Shown here: in pieces, positions 22,261-36,307 of the stretch | Numbering within the stretch: position 1 is the stretch's first letter | Layout: each line of letters begins with the position of its first letter | Assembly (NCBI GenBank): GCA_007692665.1 | Contig: REBP01000113.1 | Coordinates: forward strand, 22,572 to 86,571 | Length of the DNA: 64,000 nucleotides | Source: Gemmatimonadales bacterium | GTDB taxonomy: Bacteria; Gemmatimonadota; Gemmatimonadetes; Longimicrobiales; Gaopeijiaceae | Direction of reading: 5' to 3' | Position numbers and translations under genes: made by a program | The notes under the pieces: generated by a model | What the model was told of the DNA's origin: nothing | The model's database searches: none | Seen by the model: only the letters and a program-made list of their open reading frames with translations

Positions 22261-24328
22261 GGATCGTCTCCAGGTCGGAGGCGCCGGATCTCGGCAAGGG
22301 CAGCCCGAACCTCGGGCACGTTGTCCAGGTCGCCCAGCGCGTAGCGGGCCCGCCGCGTCCAGCTCCCCCCCTCGTGACCCGTCCCCGGCACGTTCTGGGG
22401 GCGCTCTTCGAGCCAGAGGTCTTCCAGGTTGACGAGGAGGAGCCGCGCGGGTGAGTCCGCCAGCATGCGAAGGCAGGCATGAAGTAGCTCGAGAGGATCG
22501 ACGGACGCCGCATCCGGGAGGTGGCCCTCCGCCGCGAGCCGGCGCCGCAGCGTCTCCAGGGCGCCGGGGTCCAGTTCCTTGAGGAAAGCGGCGAAGGTGG
22601 GCATGTCGTGGGTGTTCAGGGAGACCTGCGCCTCCGGCAGCACGGGCCGCGCCCCGGCTTCGGGATCGAGTTCGAAGGGGAGGACGTACATGCGGAGGAG
22701 TCCGTTCCGGGTCATGGCCTCGGGGACCTCTGCGGGCACGGTCCCCAGGTCCTCGCCGACCACCGAGCAGGCGGCCCGGGAGGATTCCAGGGCGAGGATC
22801 GCGTAGAGTTCCTCGGCCGGGTACCGAACGTATACGCCCTCCGAGGCGGGCATCCCGTCGGGGATCCAGAAGAGCCGGTGAAGGGCCATGACATGGTCGA
22901 CCCGCAGGGCACCCGACGGTTCGAGAAGGGTCCGGAGGGAGTCCCTCCAGTAGCGGTGGCCCTGCATCCGGCTCGCGTGCGGGTGGATCGGCGGGAACCC
23001 CCAGTTCTGTCCGGCACTGCTGTGGACGTCGGGAGGCGCCCCCACCGATGCACCGCCCGCGAACAGTTCCGGCCAGCGCCATGGATCGTACCCCCGGGGG
23101 TGACAGCCCAGGGGCAGGTCCAGGTAGAGGTCCGGGAGGGCGCCACCCTTCGCTGCGCCCGCGCCACCGATCTCCCGGTCCACGAGAGACTGCACGTAGA
23201 CGTGGTAGCGGGCCGTCTCGTCGAGGCTGCCCCAGTCCGGTTCCGTGCCACCCTCTCCCCCGCGGGTCCGCTCCCACCACCCGGGTCCTCCCGACTCGAA
23301 TCCGGACCTGAACCGGGCGTAGCGGACAACTTCCGGATTCGTCCGGGCCGGGCCCAGGGTGTCCGCGGCATCGCCGCCGTTTTCGAAGGCGGTGCGGGCG
23401 AGCATCTCCAGCACTCGCCGCTTGACCGCGTAGACCTCGGCGTAGTCGACGTCTTCCCGGCTTCGAAGCGCGGCGAGGTGGCGCTCGAACCCGGGAGAAG
23501 CGACGAGTTCCCGGGCCTCCCGGCAGCGCGGGAATTCCGGGGCCCCGGTCGGATCCAGGTAGAGCTCGTTCCAGAAGAGCCGGCTGACCGGCGAATACGG
23601 GCTCGGTTCCAGCGGCGCTTCCAGGTAGGTCGCAAGAAGCGGAAGGGATGCGACGGCATGGGCCCCCCGGGCTGCGGCCCAGGCCCTGAACTCCCGGAGC
23701 CCGGCCAGGTCCCCCACCCCCCAGTCCGTCGCGGTGCGCAGGGCATGGAGCGGGAGAAACACCCCCCATTCGCGGGGGTTGCGCCCCATCGGGCTTCCTC
23801 CGTGCACCGTTCGAGGCGCGCGGATGAGCCAGCCTTCTTCCTGCTCCTCCCCCGGCCCCCGGGGATCCAGGAGCAGTCGGTGGACACCGTGGGGCACGGG
23901 CGACGGAAGCGGGAGGATCCGGAAGGTCGCCGTCCTGGTCGATCCCCCGGGATCATCCATTTCCGTGACGGCCAGGTCCCCCGGCCGAACGGACCATTCG
24001 AGGGTCTCTCCGCCCTCCAGCCGGAGACGACAGGCCATGCGTTCGTTCCCGGGGCCCGCCGGAGGGTCGCGAAGGAGGACTTCGAGCGCCGCTCCGTCCC
24101 GCATGACCTGAACGGGGGGAACCCGGCGCGCCCGTCGCCTGGCGTCCTCCCGACGGAGCGCCAGATCGATGTCCGCCTCGGACTTCACGGGTGAGCCCAT
24201 GGCGGCGAGCACGGCGAGGAGGGCGTCATTCGACGCCTCGACCTCCTCGCCCCCGGCAGACCGATAGGACGTCTCGACGCCGTGGACCCGCGCAAGGCGG
24301 CGCAGCCGGAAGCGAAGTCCGGAGTCCG

Positions 24329-24332
<4 letters not shown>
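22257..24332 (-). CDS. malQ: 4-alpha-glucanotransferase
   Basis: [70 protein letters not shown]. Confidence 0.93.
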
Positions 24333-27684
<3,352 letters not shown>

Positions 27685-27688
<4 letters not shown>

Positions 27689-29712
27689 GGCGTCGTTTCC
27701 TTTTCCTCGATGCGAAGGACATGGGCGGGCGAGCTGTCCGGGTCCAGACGGACGAAGTTCTTCCCGGGCGTCCACTGGTACCGGTCGCCCGCGAGCAGGT
27801 CGTGGAGCTCGAGGACGTCGTCGGGATCCCGGCCGAGCTTCTCCGGATCCACGGTCACCCAGCCGCTCTGTACGTGGCGGGGGTCGAGATTCACCACCAC
27901 GAGGACCGGGCCGGGGCTCGCGTCTCCGGGGCCGGAGACCTGACCCGGGGGCGCGTGGCGGCTGAAGGCCAGGAGGTGCTCGTTGTCGGTGGGGTGAAAT
28001 CGGACCTCCTCGTTCGTCTGCAGTGCGAGGTGTGCACGCCGGATTTCGTTCAGTTTTTTCAGAAGTGAACGGAGGCTCCGCGGGTCCTCCAGCTGCCAGG
28101 TCCGGAGCTGGTACTTCTCGGAATCCAGGTATTCCTCGCTCCCCGCCCTGAGGGGCGTGCCCACGGCCAGCTCGTAGGCGGGGCCGTACACGCCCCAGTT
28201 CGGCGAGAGCAGGGCGGCGAGGACGGCCCGGAGCGCGAAGGCGGGACGGCCGCCCTCCTGCAGGAACTCGTGGAGGATGTCCGGCGTGTTCGGCCAGAAG
28301 TTCGGGCGGAAGAACTCCTTCACCTCGGTGGTGGTGAGTTCGGTCAGGTACTCGGTCAGTTCCGCCGCGGAGTTGCGCCAGGTGAAGTAGGTGTACGACT
28401 GGTCGAAGCCCAGCTTCGCGAGGCGGTGCATGACTCGCGGGCGGGTGAAGGCCTCCGACAGGAAGATGACATCCGGGTGACTGCGCCGGATCTCGTCAAT
28501 GACCCACTCCCAGAAGGCGAAGGGTTTCGTGTGGGGGTTGTCGACCCGGAAGACGCGGACCCCGGCCCGGATCCAGAACAGGAAGACCTCGTGGAGCGCC
28601 GCCCAGAGCGCGGGCCAGTCCTCGGTCTCGAAGTCGAAGGGGTAGATGTCCTGGTACTTCTTCGGCGGGTTCTCCGCGTACTGGATCGAGCCGTCGGGTC
28701 GCGCACGGAACCACTGCGGGTGCTCCTTCACCCAGGGGTGGTCGGGGGCACACTGGAAGGCGATGTCCAGGGCCACCTCCATGCCGGCCTCCTCCACCGT
28801 CCTCCGGAACCGGCGAAAGTCGTCGAGGGTGCCCAGTTCGGGGTGGATCGCCATGTGGCCGCCCTCCTCCGAACCGATGGCCCACGGGCTTCCCACGTCA
28901 CCGGGGCCCGCGCTCTCGGCGTTGTTCGGCCCCTTCCGGCGGTGCGCGCCGATGGGGTGGATGGGGGGGAGGTAGACCACGTCGAACCCCATGTCCCGGA
29001 TGTACGGGATCATCGCCTCCGCGTCGGCGAAGCTCCCGTGCCGGCCGGGCTGCGATGCGGTCGACCTGGGAAAGAACTCGTACCACGCGCTGAACCCCGC
29101 CCGGGGTCGCGCCGCGACGACGCGGGCGGTTCTCGGGAAACGGGCGCGGTCCCGGCGGTCGGGTTTGCGCTCCATGGTCCTTCCCACCGGCCCTTCCAGG
29201 AACTTCTCGAGGGCGGCGGGGCTCGAAAACGGCTCGATCCCGGACTCCCCCGAGCGGAGGCGCTCGGCGGCCGCCAGGAGTCTCTTCCGGTCGGCGCCGG
29301 AGAGGAGCTCGGCCCGGTCCTCGAGGTGCCCTGCCCCGATCTTCAGGTCGACGGCCACGTCCTGTCCTGCCGCGATCCGCTTCTGCAGGTCCCTCCGCCA
29401 GGTCATCCAGGGGTCGACCCAGGCCTCGGCGCAGTACTCGAACGTCCCGGTGCGCGGGAGGGGGAATTCCCCTTCCCACCGGTCGTTGCCGAGGGAGGTC
29501 ATGGGGGTCTCCTGCCAGCGCTTGCTCCCCTCCCTGCGGTGCAGCAGCACGCTGCGGACCACGTCATGGCCATCGCAGAAGGCGTCCACCTGGACCCGCA
29601 TCCGGTCCCCCACCACCCGCTTCACCGGAAAGCGGCCGCAGTCGACCTCGGGACGCAGGTTCTCGATCACGGCGCGCCGGGGTGCCCGGGCAGAATCTCT
29701 GGGGTCAGTCAT
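27685..29712 (-). CDS. glgE: Alpha-1,4-glucan:maltose-1-phosphate maltosyltransferase
   Basis: [73 protein letters not shown]; start ATG 29712 chosen. Confidence 0.95.
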
Positions 29713-29767
29713 GGGAAGTGTCAGGCCCTCGTTCCGGAGATGGGGGAGGAAGGATGGTCCGAACAAA

Positions 29768-29783
29768 TGCAATCGACGTGCCG
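29768..29783 (-). promoter_or_regulatory. Putative sigma-54 promoter of glgE-treS-malQ-glgB operon: CGGCACGTCGATTGCA
   Basis: Differs from TGGCACG-N4-TTGCA only at first base; -12 C is 57 nt from start. Confidence 0.7.
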
Positions 29784-29811
29784 GGAGCGCAGTCTCCCCC
29801 GGCGGGGGGCG

Positions 29812-31677
29812 TCAGCGTCTCCTGTCCTGCCGGGATCGGATCCGTCCCAGTCCCGGCAGGACGGCGACGGAGAGGAGGAAGAAACCGAGGCCTGCCGCCG
29901 TAAGCATCCCGGCGACTCGCTGCCAGCGAGGCCGCTCATGGGGGAATGGCCTGTACTCCGCGAAGGCTTCCGCCGCGGCGGCCTCTTCCGCGCCGAAGGG
30001 GTCCCCGGGGCGGCAGTTGTTCTCTTCTCCGTAGATGTAGCAGGCGGGGTTGGCCAGGTTGAAGGGCCCCCCTCCGGCCTCCCCGACGGGGCCGTCCCCG
30101 AGGGGGGACTCGGGGAAGTTCTCCAGGCCATAGCCGAAGACGGGCTCGTAGCAGGGGAGGGCCGAGGTGCCGAGGACGAACTGGTCATTCAGATCGTTCA
30201 CCCACTCGCGGGGGGTGCGGCCTCCCTCGTCCGGCGCACGTCCGACCCTCCGGATGGGAGGCGGGCCCTCTCCGTCCTGCACGGCCCGCCACCCCGCCAT
30301 GACCAGGGCCGGGTCATAGGGCTCGTCCGTGTAGTAGTCCATGTCGGTGGTCACGTTGAGGAGGATGATGCAGGCGGCCCCGACGGTCATCCCCCAGGTA
30401 CGGGCGGAGGGCGTGACGAGGACCCGATCGAAGGCCAGCCCCGCGGCCAGCAGGATGATGGGGATGTAGACGAACCACCACCGCATCAGCTGGGCGTTGC
30501 TCTCCACGTAGGGGACCTGCTTCAGGACGTCATGCCAGGCGTCTCCCCCGATGTGGATGTTCATGACGAAGACGAGGCCCAGCAGGAGCAGGATCGGCCC
30601 CCCGAGGAGCAGCGCGCGTCGCTTCCGCATCGCGCCCCCCCCCGGGCCGCACACCCTTTGGCGGCGCAATCCCCAGAGCGCCCACCCGATCAGGATCAGC
30701 GGCACCACCGTGACCCCGAACTCGGCCTCGGGCCGCCCGAAGCCGATGCCGTGCCGTCCGAACCACCCCATCTCCGGGAGGGTCCGGGCGAGGAACAATC
30801 CCTGCATCAGCCACCGGATGGCGTGCAGGGGGTTGTCGAACAGGTTGATCCCGTAGGTGCGGGGGAAGGTGTCCATGAGCACATAGGTGGGCACCAGGTT
30901 GGCCGCCGAGATCGCCGCTCCGAGCATGCCGCCGAGCACCCCGATGAACCAGAACCAGGGACGCGGTCCTGCGCGGAGGGCGTGGATGAACCAGATGACC
31001 ACGACGCAGAGTCCCGCCGGCACGAGGATGTTGACGGAGCCCGAGTAGACGAAGTACGCCACCGCCAGGCCGACCCAGCCGGAGGCCGAGAGGATTCGCA
31101 CCGCCCGGCCCCAGGTCGGCGTGGCACTTCCCGGCCCGATGAGTGCGGCGTATGCGATCCAGGGGATGAGGGCGAAGGAGTGGAAATGGGGCTGCCCGAT
31201 GATCACGCGGAAGATGAGGAAGCCGTTGAAGAGGAACGCCACGGCGGAGAAGGTGGCCGCCTCGGGCGAGAGATCGAAGCGCCGCCGAAGCAGCAGGTAG
31301 AATCCGGCGGCGCCGAACGTGGCGGAGAGGACCAGCGTGGCGAAGGCGGCGTCCACGGGCGTCATCAGGAGGGTCAGTGCCTGGAGAAGCGAGTAGAAGA
31401 CCGACTGGGGGTTGGCCAGGAGCGGGAGCCCCCCGCAGAAGGCGGGCGTGAAGATGGGCGAGACCCAGAAGCCGTTGGTCTCGATCCAGTAGTGACCCGC
31501 CAGGAGAAGGGGAAGGAAGTACGACCAGTCGTGACCCATCGTGCCCCGCGCCGTCGGGAAGAACGATCGGGTCCAGACCGAGAGGATCAGGATGGCCGAG
31601 ACGACAACCACCACCCGGAGAACCGCTCCCCGTGACCAGGAGGCGGGCGCGGTGAACTCAGTCCGACGAATCGACAT
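29812..31677 (-). CDS. Large polytopic membrane protein, YfhO/GT-C-like
   Basis: Many hydrophobic segments; GHDWSYFLPLLLAGHYWIETNGFWVSPIFTPAFCGGLPLLANPQSVFYSLLQ resembles YfhO/GT-C proteins. Confidence 0.7.
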   Translation of the reverse strand: MSIRRTEFTAPASWSRGAVLRVVVVVSAILILSVWTRSFFPTARGTMGHDWSYFLPLLLAGHYWIETNGFWVSPIFTPAFCGGLPLLANPQSVFYSLLQALTLLMTPVDAAFATLVLSATFGAAGFYLLLRRRFDLSPEAATFSAVAFLFNGFLIFRVIIGQPHFHSFALIPWIAYAALIGPGSATPTWGRAVRILSASGWVGLAVAYFVYSGSVNILVPAGLCVVVIWFIHALRAGPRPWFWFIGVLGGMLGAAISAANLVPTYVLMDTFPRTYGINLFDNPLHAIRWLMQGLFLARTLPEMGWFGRHGIGFGRPEAEFGVTVVPLILIGWALWGLRRQRVCGPGGGAMRKRRALLLGGPILLLLGLVFVMNIHIGGDAWHDVLKQVPYVESNAQLMRWWFVYIPIILLAAGLAFDRVLVTPSARTWGMTVGAACIILLNVTTDMDYYTDEPYDPALVMAGWRAVQDGEGPPPIRRVGRAPDEGGRTPREWVNDLNDQFVLGTSALPCYEPVFGYGLENFPESPLGDGPVGEAGGGPFNLANPACYIYGEENNCRPGDPFGAEEAAAAEAFAEYRPFPHERPRWQRVAGMLTAAGLGFFLLSVAVLPGLGRIRSRQDRRR

Positions 31678-32623
31678 CGTGATGCCCGTCTACAACGACT
31701 GGGATTCCTTCTGCCAGTTGGCTCACGGGCTCGATACCGCGGTTTCGGACTGGGGACATTCCGTCAGGATCCTCGCCGTCGACGATGGCTCGCTGGACGA
31801 GGGGAACGGGCTGGTCACGGACCTCCGGGACCTGGAGCACATCGAGGAGATCCGGGTGCACAGGCTCGTCTCCAATCTCGGCCACCAGCGGGCGATCGCC
31901 GTGGGACTGAGCGAGGTATGCCGGGAGAACAGCTCGGATGCCGTCATCGTCATGGACAGTGATGGAGAGGACCGGCCTGAGGATGTCCGGGCCCTTCGCG
32001 ACGCCTTTATGCAAGACCCGCACCGGATCGTGGTGGCCCAGCGGGCCCGCCGTTCCGAGGGGCCCCTCTTCCGGCTCTTCTACCGGATCTACAGACTGGC
32101 CTTTGTTGTCCTCACGGGCCGAAACATCGATTTCGGGAACTTCATGCTGATTCCCGGGAAGTTCATCGAACCCGTCACCCACAGCGGGTGGATCTGGAAT
32201 CATCTCGCTTCGGGGATCGTCCGGATGCGATTCCCCATTCGGGCGGTCCCTACCGAACGGGGGACGCGGTACGCGGGAGAGTCGAAGATGAACCCGGTGT
32301 CCCTCATCGTCCACGGCTTCAGCGCCATGTCCGTCTTCAGCGACACGGTCTTCGTCCGGGTCCTGCTCGTTTCGCTGGTCCTCTCGGTGGGGACGGCCGT
32401 CGGCATCCTGATGGTCGTCCTGATCCGTCTTCTCACGGAGATGGCGATCCCGGGGTGGGCCACGAATGCGGTCGGACTCCTCTTCGTGATCTTCCTCCAG
32501 GCCCTGCTCCTCTCCGCCGGAGCCGCGGTCCTCCTCCTGGCCACCCGCTCCCAGCAGACGGTGGTCCCCGCCCTCGACTCGGAGCGTCATGTGCGAAGCC
32601 GGACCACGGTGTTCTCCCGATGA
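31652..32623 (+). CDS. GT2 glycosyltransferase with C-terminal TM pair (polyprenyl-phosphate sugar synthase, DPM1/GtrB-like)
   Basis: IDIVMPVYNDWDSFCQL...ILAVDDGS...LGHQRAIAVGL...VIVMDSDGEDRPEDV; two TM segments near C-terminus; start codon uncertain. Confidence 0.85.
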   Translation: MNSVRRIDIVMPVYNDWDSFCQLAHGLDTAVSDWGHSVRILAVDDGSLDEGNGLVTDLRDLEHIEEIRVHRLVSNLGHQRAIAVGLSEVCRENSSDAVIVMDSDGEDRPEDVRALRDAFMQDPHRIVVAQRARRSEGPLFRLFYRIYRLAFVVLTGRNIDFGNFMLIPGKFIEPVTHSGWIWNHLASGIVRMRFPIRAVPTERGTRYAGESKMNPVSLIVHGFSAMSVFSDTVFVRVLLVSLVLSVGTAVGILMVVLIRLLTEMAIPGWATNAVGLLFVIFLQALLLSAGAAVLLLATRSQQTVVPALDSERHVRSRTTVFSR

Positions 32624-33363
32624 AGGACTCCCACGCGTATCCGGGATCCGAGCTCGAGCTCTTCAGCCAGGCCGTGAACTGGAAGGGGTACCTGCGGGAC
32701 CAGATCCGCGGATTCCTCGGTCCGGCGGTCCTGGAGGTGGGCGCAGGGATCGGGGCCACCACCACGGCGCTCTGCAGGGGAGAGCAGGAGCGGTGGGTCT
32801 GCCTGGAGCCTGATCCCCGGATGGCGGACGGGCTTCGCTCGCGCCTCCGCGACCGGCAGCTTCCGGCGTGCTGCGAAGTCGCCGAGGGCACCACCGCGGA
32901 CCTCGGGGACGCGGGGCGGGATGCCGGGGCCTTCGACACGGTCCTCTACGTCGACGTGCTCGAGCACATCGAGGAGGACCAGGAGGAGCTGCGTCGTGCT
33001 TCCGGCCTCCTGGCCCCCGGCGGGCACCTCGTCGTGCTGGCCCCGGCCCATTCGTTTCTCTTCACGGAGTTCGACCGGGCGATCGGCCACTTCCGGCGGT
33101 ACGGACGATCGGACCTCGTCGGACTGGAGCCCCCGGGGCTGGAGCTGGCGGAGGCCCGGTACCTGGACTCCGTCGGCCTGTTCGCTTCGCTGGGAAACCG
33201 GCTTCTTCTCCGATCCGCCATGCCCACGCCATCCCAGATCTGGCTGTGGGACCGCGTCATGGTTCCCGCCTCCCGGATCACCGACCGCCTGACCCTGGGG
33301 CACCTGGGAAAATCCGTCCTGGTGGCGTGGCGCTCCCCTCCGTTGGACCGGGTTCGGCGCTGA
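32620..33363 (+). CDS. Class I SAM-dependent methyltransferase
   Basis: VLEVGAGIGATTTAL, DTVLYVDVLEHIEEDQEELRRASGLLAPGGHLVVLAPAH; ATGA overlap with GT2 gene. Confidence 0.88.
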   Translation: MKDSHAYPGSELELFSQAVNWKGYLRDQIRGFLGPAVLEVGAGIGATTTALCRGEQERWVCLEPDPRMADGLRSRLRDRQLPACCEVAEGTTADLGDAGRDAGAFDTVLYVDVLEHIEEDQEELRRASGLLAPGGHLVVLAPAHSFLFTEFDRAIGHFRRYGRSDLVGLEPPGLELAEARYLDSVGLFASLGNRLLLRSAMPTPSQIWLWDRVMVPASRITDRLTLGHLGKSVLVAWRSPPLDRVRR

Positions 33364-33370
33364 TCTTGCA
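33355..33370 (+). promoter_or_regulatory. Putative sigma-54 promoter: CGGCGCTGATCTTGCA
   Basis: GG-N10-GC with TTGCA; -12 C exactly 54 nt upstream of a candidate CTG start. Confidence 0.5.
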
Positions 33371-33422
33371 AGATGGTGTCCCGCAGCCGGTCACCCCGAT
33401 TCCCCCAGCCAAGGAAGGACCC

Positions 33423-35144
33423 CTGAACGAGGATGGTTCCGAAACCCGGCGGGCACCGGCAGGGATCGCGGCGGCGCTCTTCGTGGCCTTCCTGGTGATG
33501 CGCCTGCCCTTCCGCGGCGAGTTCCTGATCAACTGGGACTCGGTGCAGTTCGCCCTGGGCGTGGAGGCCTTCGACCTGACCGCCCACCAGCCCCATCCGC
33601 CGGGCTACATCGGCTATATCTTCCTGGGTCAGATCCTCGCTCCCGTCGTCGGGGGAATTCCGGAGGCCCTGACCTGGATCAGCATCGTCACCGGGGCGAT
33701 GGCGCCGGTGGTCCTGTTCCTCCTCGCCCGGAGAATGCTCCCGGAACGGTTCGCGGCAACCGCGGCCATCCTCTTCGGCGTCTCTCCGCTTCTCTGGCAC
33801 TACGGCAGCGTCGCCCTGACCTACGCCCCGGAGGTGATGCTGGGGCTCCTGTTCGCCCTATTCGTGCACCGGGCCCGCGAGGAAAACCGGGTTCGCGACC
33901 TGATGGCGGCGACGGCGGTCTTCACCGTCCTCGGATCGGTGCGCCAGAGCGCGCTCATCCTGCTGCTCCCGCTCTGGATGCTGGGCCTCCTGGGATACGG
34001 GTGGCGCGTCCGTGCGGCGGCCGTCGCGTTCATGACCGCCGCCTCGCTGGCCTGGACGATCCCCCTGGTCCGGGCCTCGGGTGGCGTGCTCTCCTACCTC
34101 GGGGAAGCCTCGGCGCTGGCGGACCTTGCCGTGGCTCGAACCACCATCCTGACCGGGGCGTTCACCGGCGTCCTTCAGAACATCGGCCTCCTCGCGGTGG
34201 GACTGATCGTGGGCATGCACGTGACGGTCTTCCTGCCCTGGATCGCCCGGAGCCGCCCCGGGGGGGCGCTGGGCGCCCTCCGAGCTTCCGACCGCCGCTT
34301 CCTCCTGACCTGGGTGGCCCTCCCCCTGGTCTTCTTCATCCTGGTCCACACAGGTCAGCCGGGGTACGCGCTGATGATCCTTCCCATCGGCTACATCTGG
34401 GTGGGATCGGCCATCGCCCAGGTCGTGACGCACCCGTCTCCGCGGAGATCCCGTCCGGGCGCCGGAGCCGCGCCGAACCCGCCCGGCCTCACCCCCGTGG
34501 CCGCGATCCTGGCGGCGTGTGCCGTGCTCAGCTTCTTCGGGCTCTCCTCCCTCGCGTACCGGGCCGCCAGCTCGGATCTGGGCGCCCGGATCCAGACCCG
34601 TGCCGGCATCCACTCACCGGCAGACCGGACAACCTCCCACCTGGAGTGGGCCCCCACCCAGTCGCCCCTGGCCCAGGCCCTTCGGCAGTACAGCATTCCG
34701 CATCATGACCTCTACTGGGCGCGCCTCATGGAGTTCATCCAGACGCATCAACCCGAGGACTCGGTCCTGCTCACCGCCATCGGGGGGCCCATCATCAGCG
34801 GAAGCTTTCGTCAGCTCGGCTACTATCTTCCCGAGTACCGCGTGTACGCGGTGGGATGGGACCGGGCGGGGGCGTTCGGCTACCTCTTCGAATCCCACGG
34901 GCGGAAGAGCACCTACACGGTCGCCGGACTCAACACCTCGTCGGCGACGCTGAACCTCCCGCCGGAGACCCGCTGGCTCGTGATCCCCGATGCCGATGTC
35001 GCGGCGCTCCTCGAGCCTGCGCTCCCCCGTGTCCGCCACCAGCTGTCGAACGGGACCGTGGTGACCGTGGCGGATCTCGGAAACGGGCCGCGCCGCCTCC
35101 GGTTCGCATCGGAGGGCGCACGGGCCTCGATCGGGGCGGACTGA
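33423..35144 (+). CDS. GT-C-like polytopic membrane protein, paralog of 36308..38101
   Basis: LPFRGEFLINWDSVQFALGVEAFDLTAHQPHPPGYIGY plus ~10 TM; C-terminal GSFRQLGYYLPEYRVYAVGWDRAGAFGYLF; start tentative (CTG after AAGGAAGG). Confidence 0.75.
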   Translation: MNEDGSETRRAPAGIAAALFVAFLVMRLPFRGEFLINWDSVQFALGVEAFDLTAHQPHPPGYIGYIFLGQILAPVVGGIPEALTWISIVTGAMAPVVLFLLARRMLPERFAATAAILFGVSPLLWHYGSVALTYAPEVMLGLLFALFVHRAREENRVRDLMAATAVFTVLGSVRQSALILLLPLWMLGLLGYGWRVRAAAVAFMTAASLAWTIPLVRASGGVLSYLGEASALADLAVARTTILTGAFTGVLQNIGLLAVGLIVGMHVTVFLPWIARSRPGGALGALRASDRRFLLTWVALPLVFFILVHTGQPGYALMILPIGYIWVGSAIAQVVTHPSPRRSRPGAGAAPNPPGLTPVAAILAACAVLSFFGLSSLAYRAASSDLGARIQTRAGIHSPADRTTSHLEWAPTQSPLAQALRQYSIPHHDLYWARLMEFIQTHQPEDSVLLTAIGGPIISGSFRQLGYYLPEYRVYAVGWDRAGAFGYLFESHGRKSTYTVAGLNTSSATLNLPPETRWLVIPDADVAALLEPALPRVRHQLSNGTVVTVADLGNGPRRLRFASEGARASIGAD

Positions 35145-35149
35145 TCCCC

Positions 35150-36142
35150 TCAGAAGTAGACCAGGAACCCGAAGCAGAGCGCCCAGGCCCCGATGGTCCC
35201 CTGGAGGAAACGATCGGTCAGGGCAATGCGGGTGGGGTCTCCCGTCCGCTTCTCCACGAACATCAGCTGCAGGTACCTCATCACCCCTGCAGCCACGAAG
35301 GGCGCGGTGTAGAAGAGCTGCTCCGTCTGCATGCGAGCCTGGGTCTCGGCATCCGTCGTGTAGATGAGGTACGCGGCCAGGAGCGCCCCGAGGACGGCGG
35401 TCATGGCGCTGCTCAGGAAGGCCTGGTTGTACCCGGCCAGGCTCGGTCGATGACTCAGGCTCATGTTGCTCACCAGGTCATCGTGGCGCTTGCCCAGGGC
35501 GATGAACAGGGCGAGGAGCCCGATCATGATGGTGATCCAGCTGGTGGTGACCACCGCGGCCAGCATGGCACCGGCCTCCACCCGGAGGACGAAGCCGGTG
35601 GCGATGATGAGCACGTCGAGGATCGCAACGTGCTTGAGCTTCACGGAATAGGCGATGTTGAGGCCGAAATACAGAGCCAGGATTCCGGCGAAGGGGCCGG
35701 AAATCGAGATGGCCAGCCCGAACCCCATCGCCAGCAGGATCCCCATGGCGAGGAACGCCACTGGAATCGGCACCCGCTCCGCGGCCAGCGGTCGATGGCG
35801 CTTCTTCGGATGGCGCCGATCCGCCTCCCGGTCGAGGTAGTCGTTCATGATGTACACGGCACTCGCCGTGAAGGAGAACGCCACGATCCCCAGCGCCGTG
35901 AATACGGCCGCACCCCAGGTCCACGCCCACGGGGTGAGCAGGAGAGGGATGGCCACGAACCCGTTCTTGACCCACTGGTGGGGCCGGATCAGCGTGAGTA
36001 GGTCCCGCAGGGAGGAGGGCGAGCCCGTCACTGCCGGGGCCTTGCCGTCCGGGGGACCATCCTTGTGGATCCGCGGCAGGGGAGCCGGGGTCGGCCGGCC
36101 TTCCGCGATGGCTCGTACAGAGTCTCGGTCGGGTAGGATCAC
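35150..36142 (-). CDS. ubiA: UbiA-family decaprenyl-phosphate phosphoribosyltransferase (DPPR synthase)-like
   Basis: LIRPHQWVKNGFVAIPLLL...FSFTASAVYIMNDYLDREADRRHPKKRHRPLAAERVP; YSVKLKHVAILDVLIIATGFVLRVEAGA. Confidence 0.85.
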   Translation of the reverse strand: MILPDRDSVRAIAEGRPTPAPLPRIHKDGPPDGKAPAVTGSPSSLRDLLTLIRPHQWVKNGFVAIPLLLTPWAWTWGAAVFTALGIVAFSFTASAVYIMNDYLDREADRRHPKKRHRPLAAERVPIPVAFLAMGILLAMGFGLAISISGPFAGILALYFGLNIAYSVKLKHVAILDVLIIATGFVLRVEAGAMLAAVVTTSWITIMIGLLALFIALGKRHDDLVSNMSLSHRPSLAGYNQAFLSSAMTAVLGALLAAYLIYTTDAETQARMQTEQLFYTAPFVAAGVMRYLQLMFVEKRTGDPTRIALTDRFLQGTIGAWALCFGFLVYF

Positions 36143-36194
36143 GGCTGATTCCTTCGGGTGGCAGGGTCGTCCACTACAGTCCCTGCCTTTCTTT

Positions 36195-36210
36195 TGCAAG
36201 CACCGGGCCA
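36195..36210 (-). promoter_or_regulatory. Putative sigma-54 promoter for DPPR synthase gene: TGGCCCGGTGCTTGCA
   Basis: TGGC..N..TTGCA; -12 C exactly 54 nt from GTG 36142. Confidence 0.65.
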
Positions 36211-36307
36211 CACCCGCCTCGGTCGGGCCATCGCATTGCTGCACAAGTACTTGAAAGCTCGGCTACGGCAGCTTCAGCGCCCCCGCGGACGGACCTCGGG
36301 ACGATTT

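Noticed and set aside
29780-29803. Imperfect hairpin GCCGGGAG...CTCCCCCGGC downstream of the YfhO-like gene
   Set aside because: Bulged stem with no T-tract, overlapping the glgE promoter motif; not distinguishable from GC-rich background.
28270-31635. 1121-aa plus-strand ORF antisense to glgE and the YfhO-like gene
   Set aside because: Low-complexity charged translation, spans two real genes and the promoter gap on the other strand.
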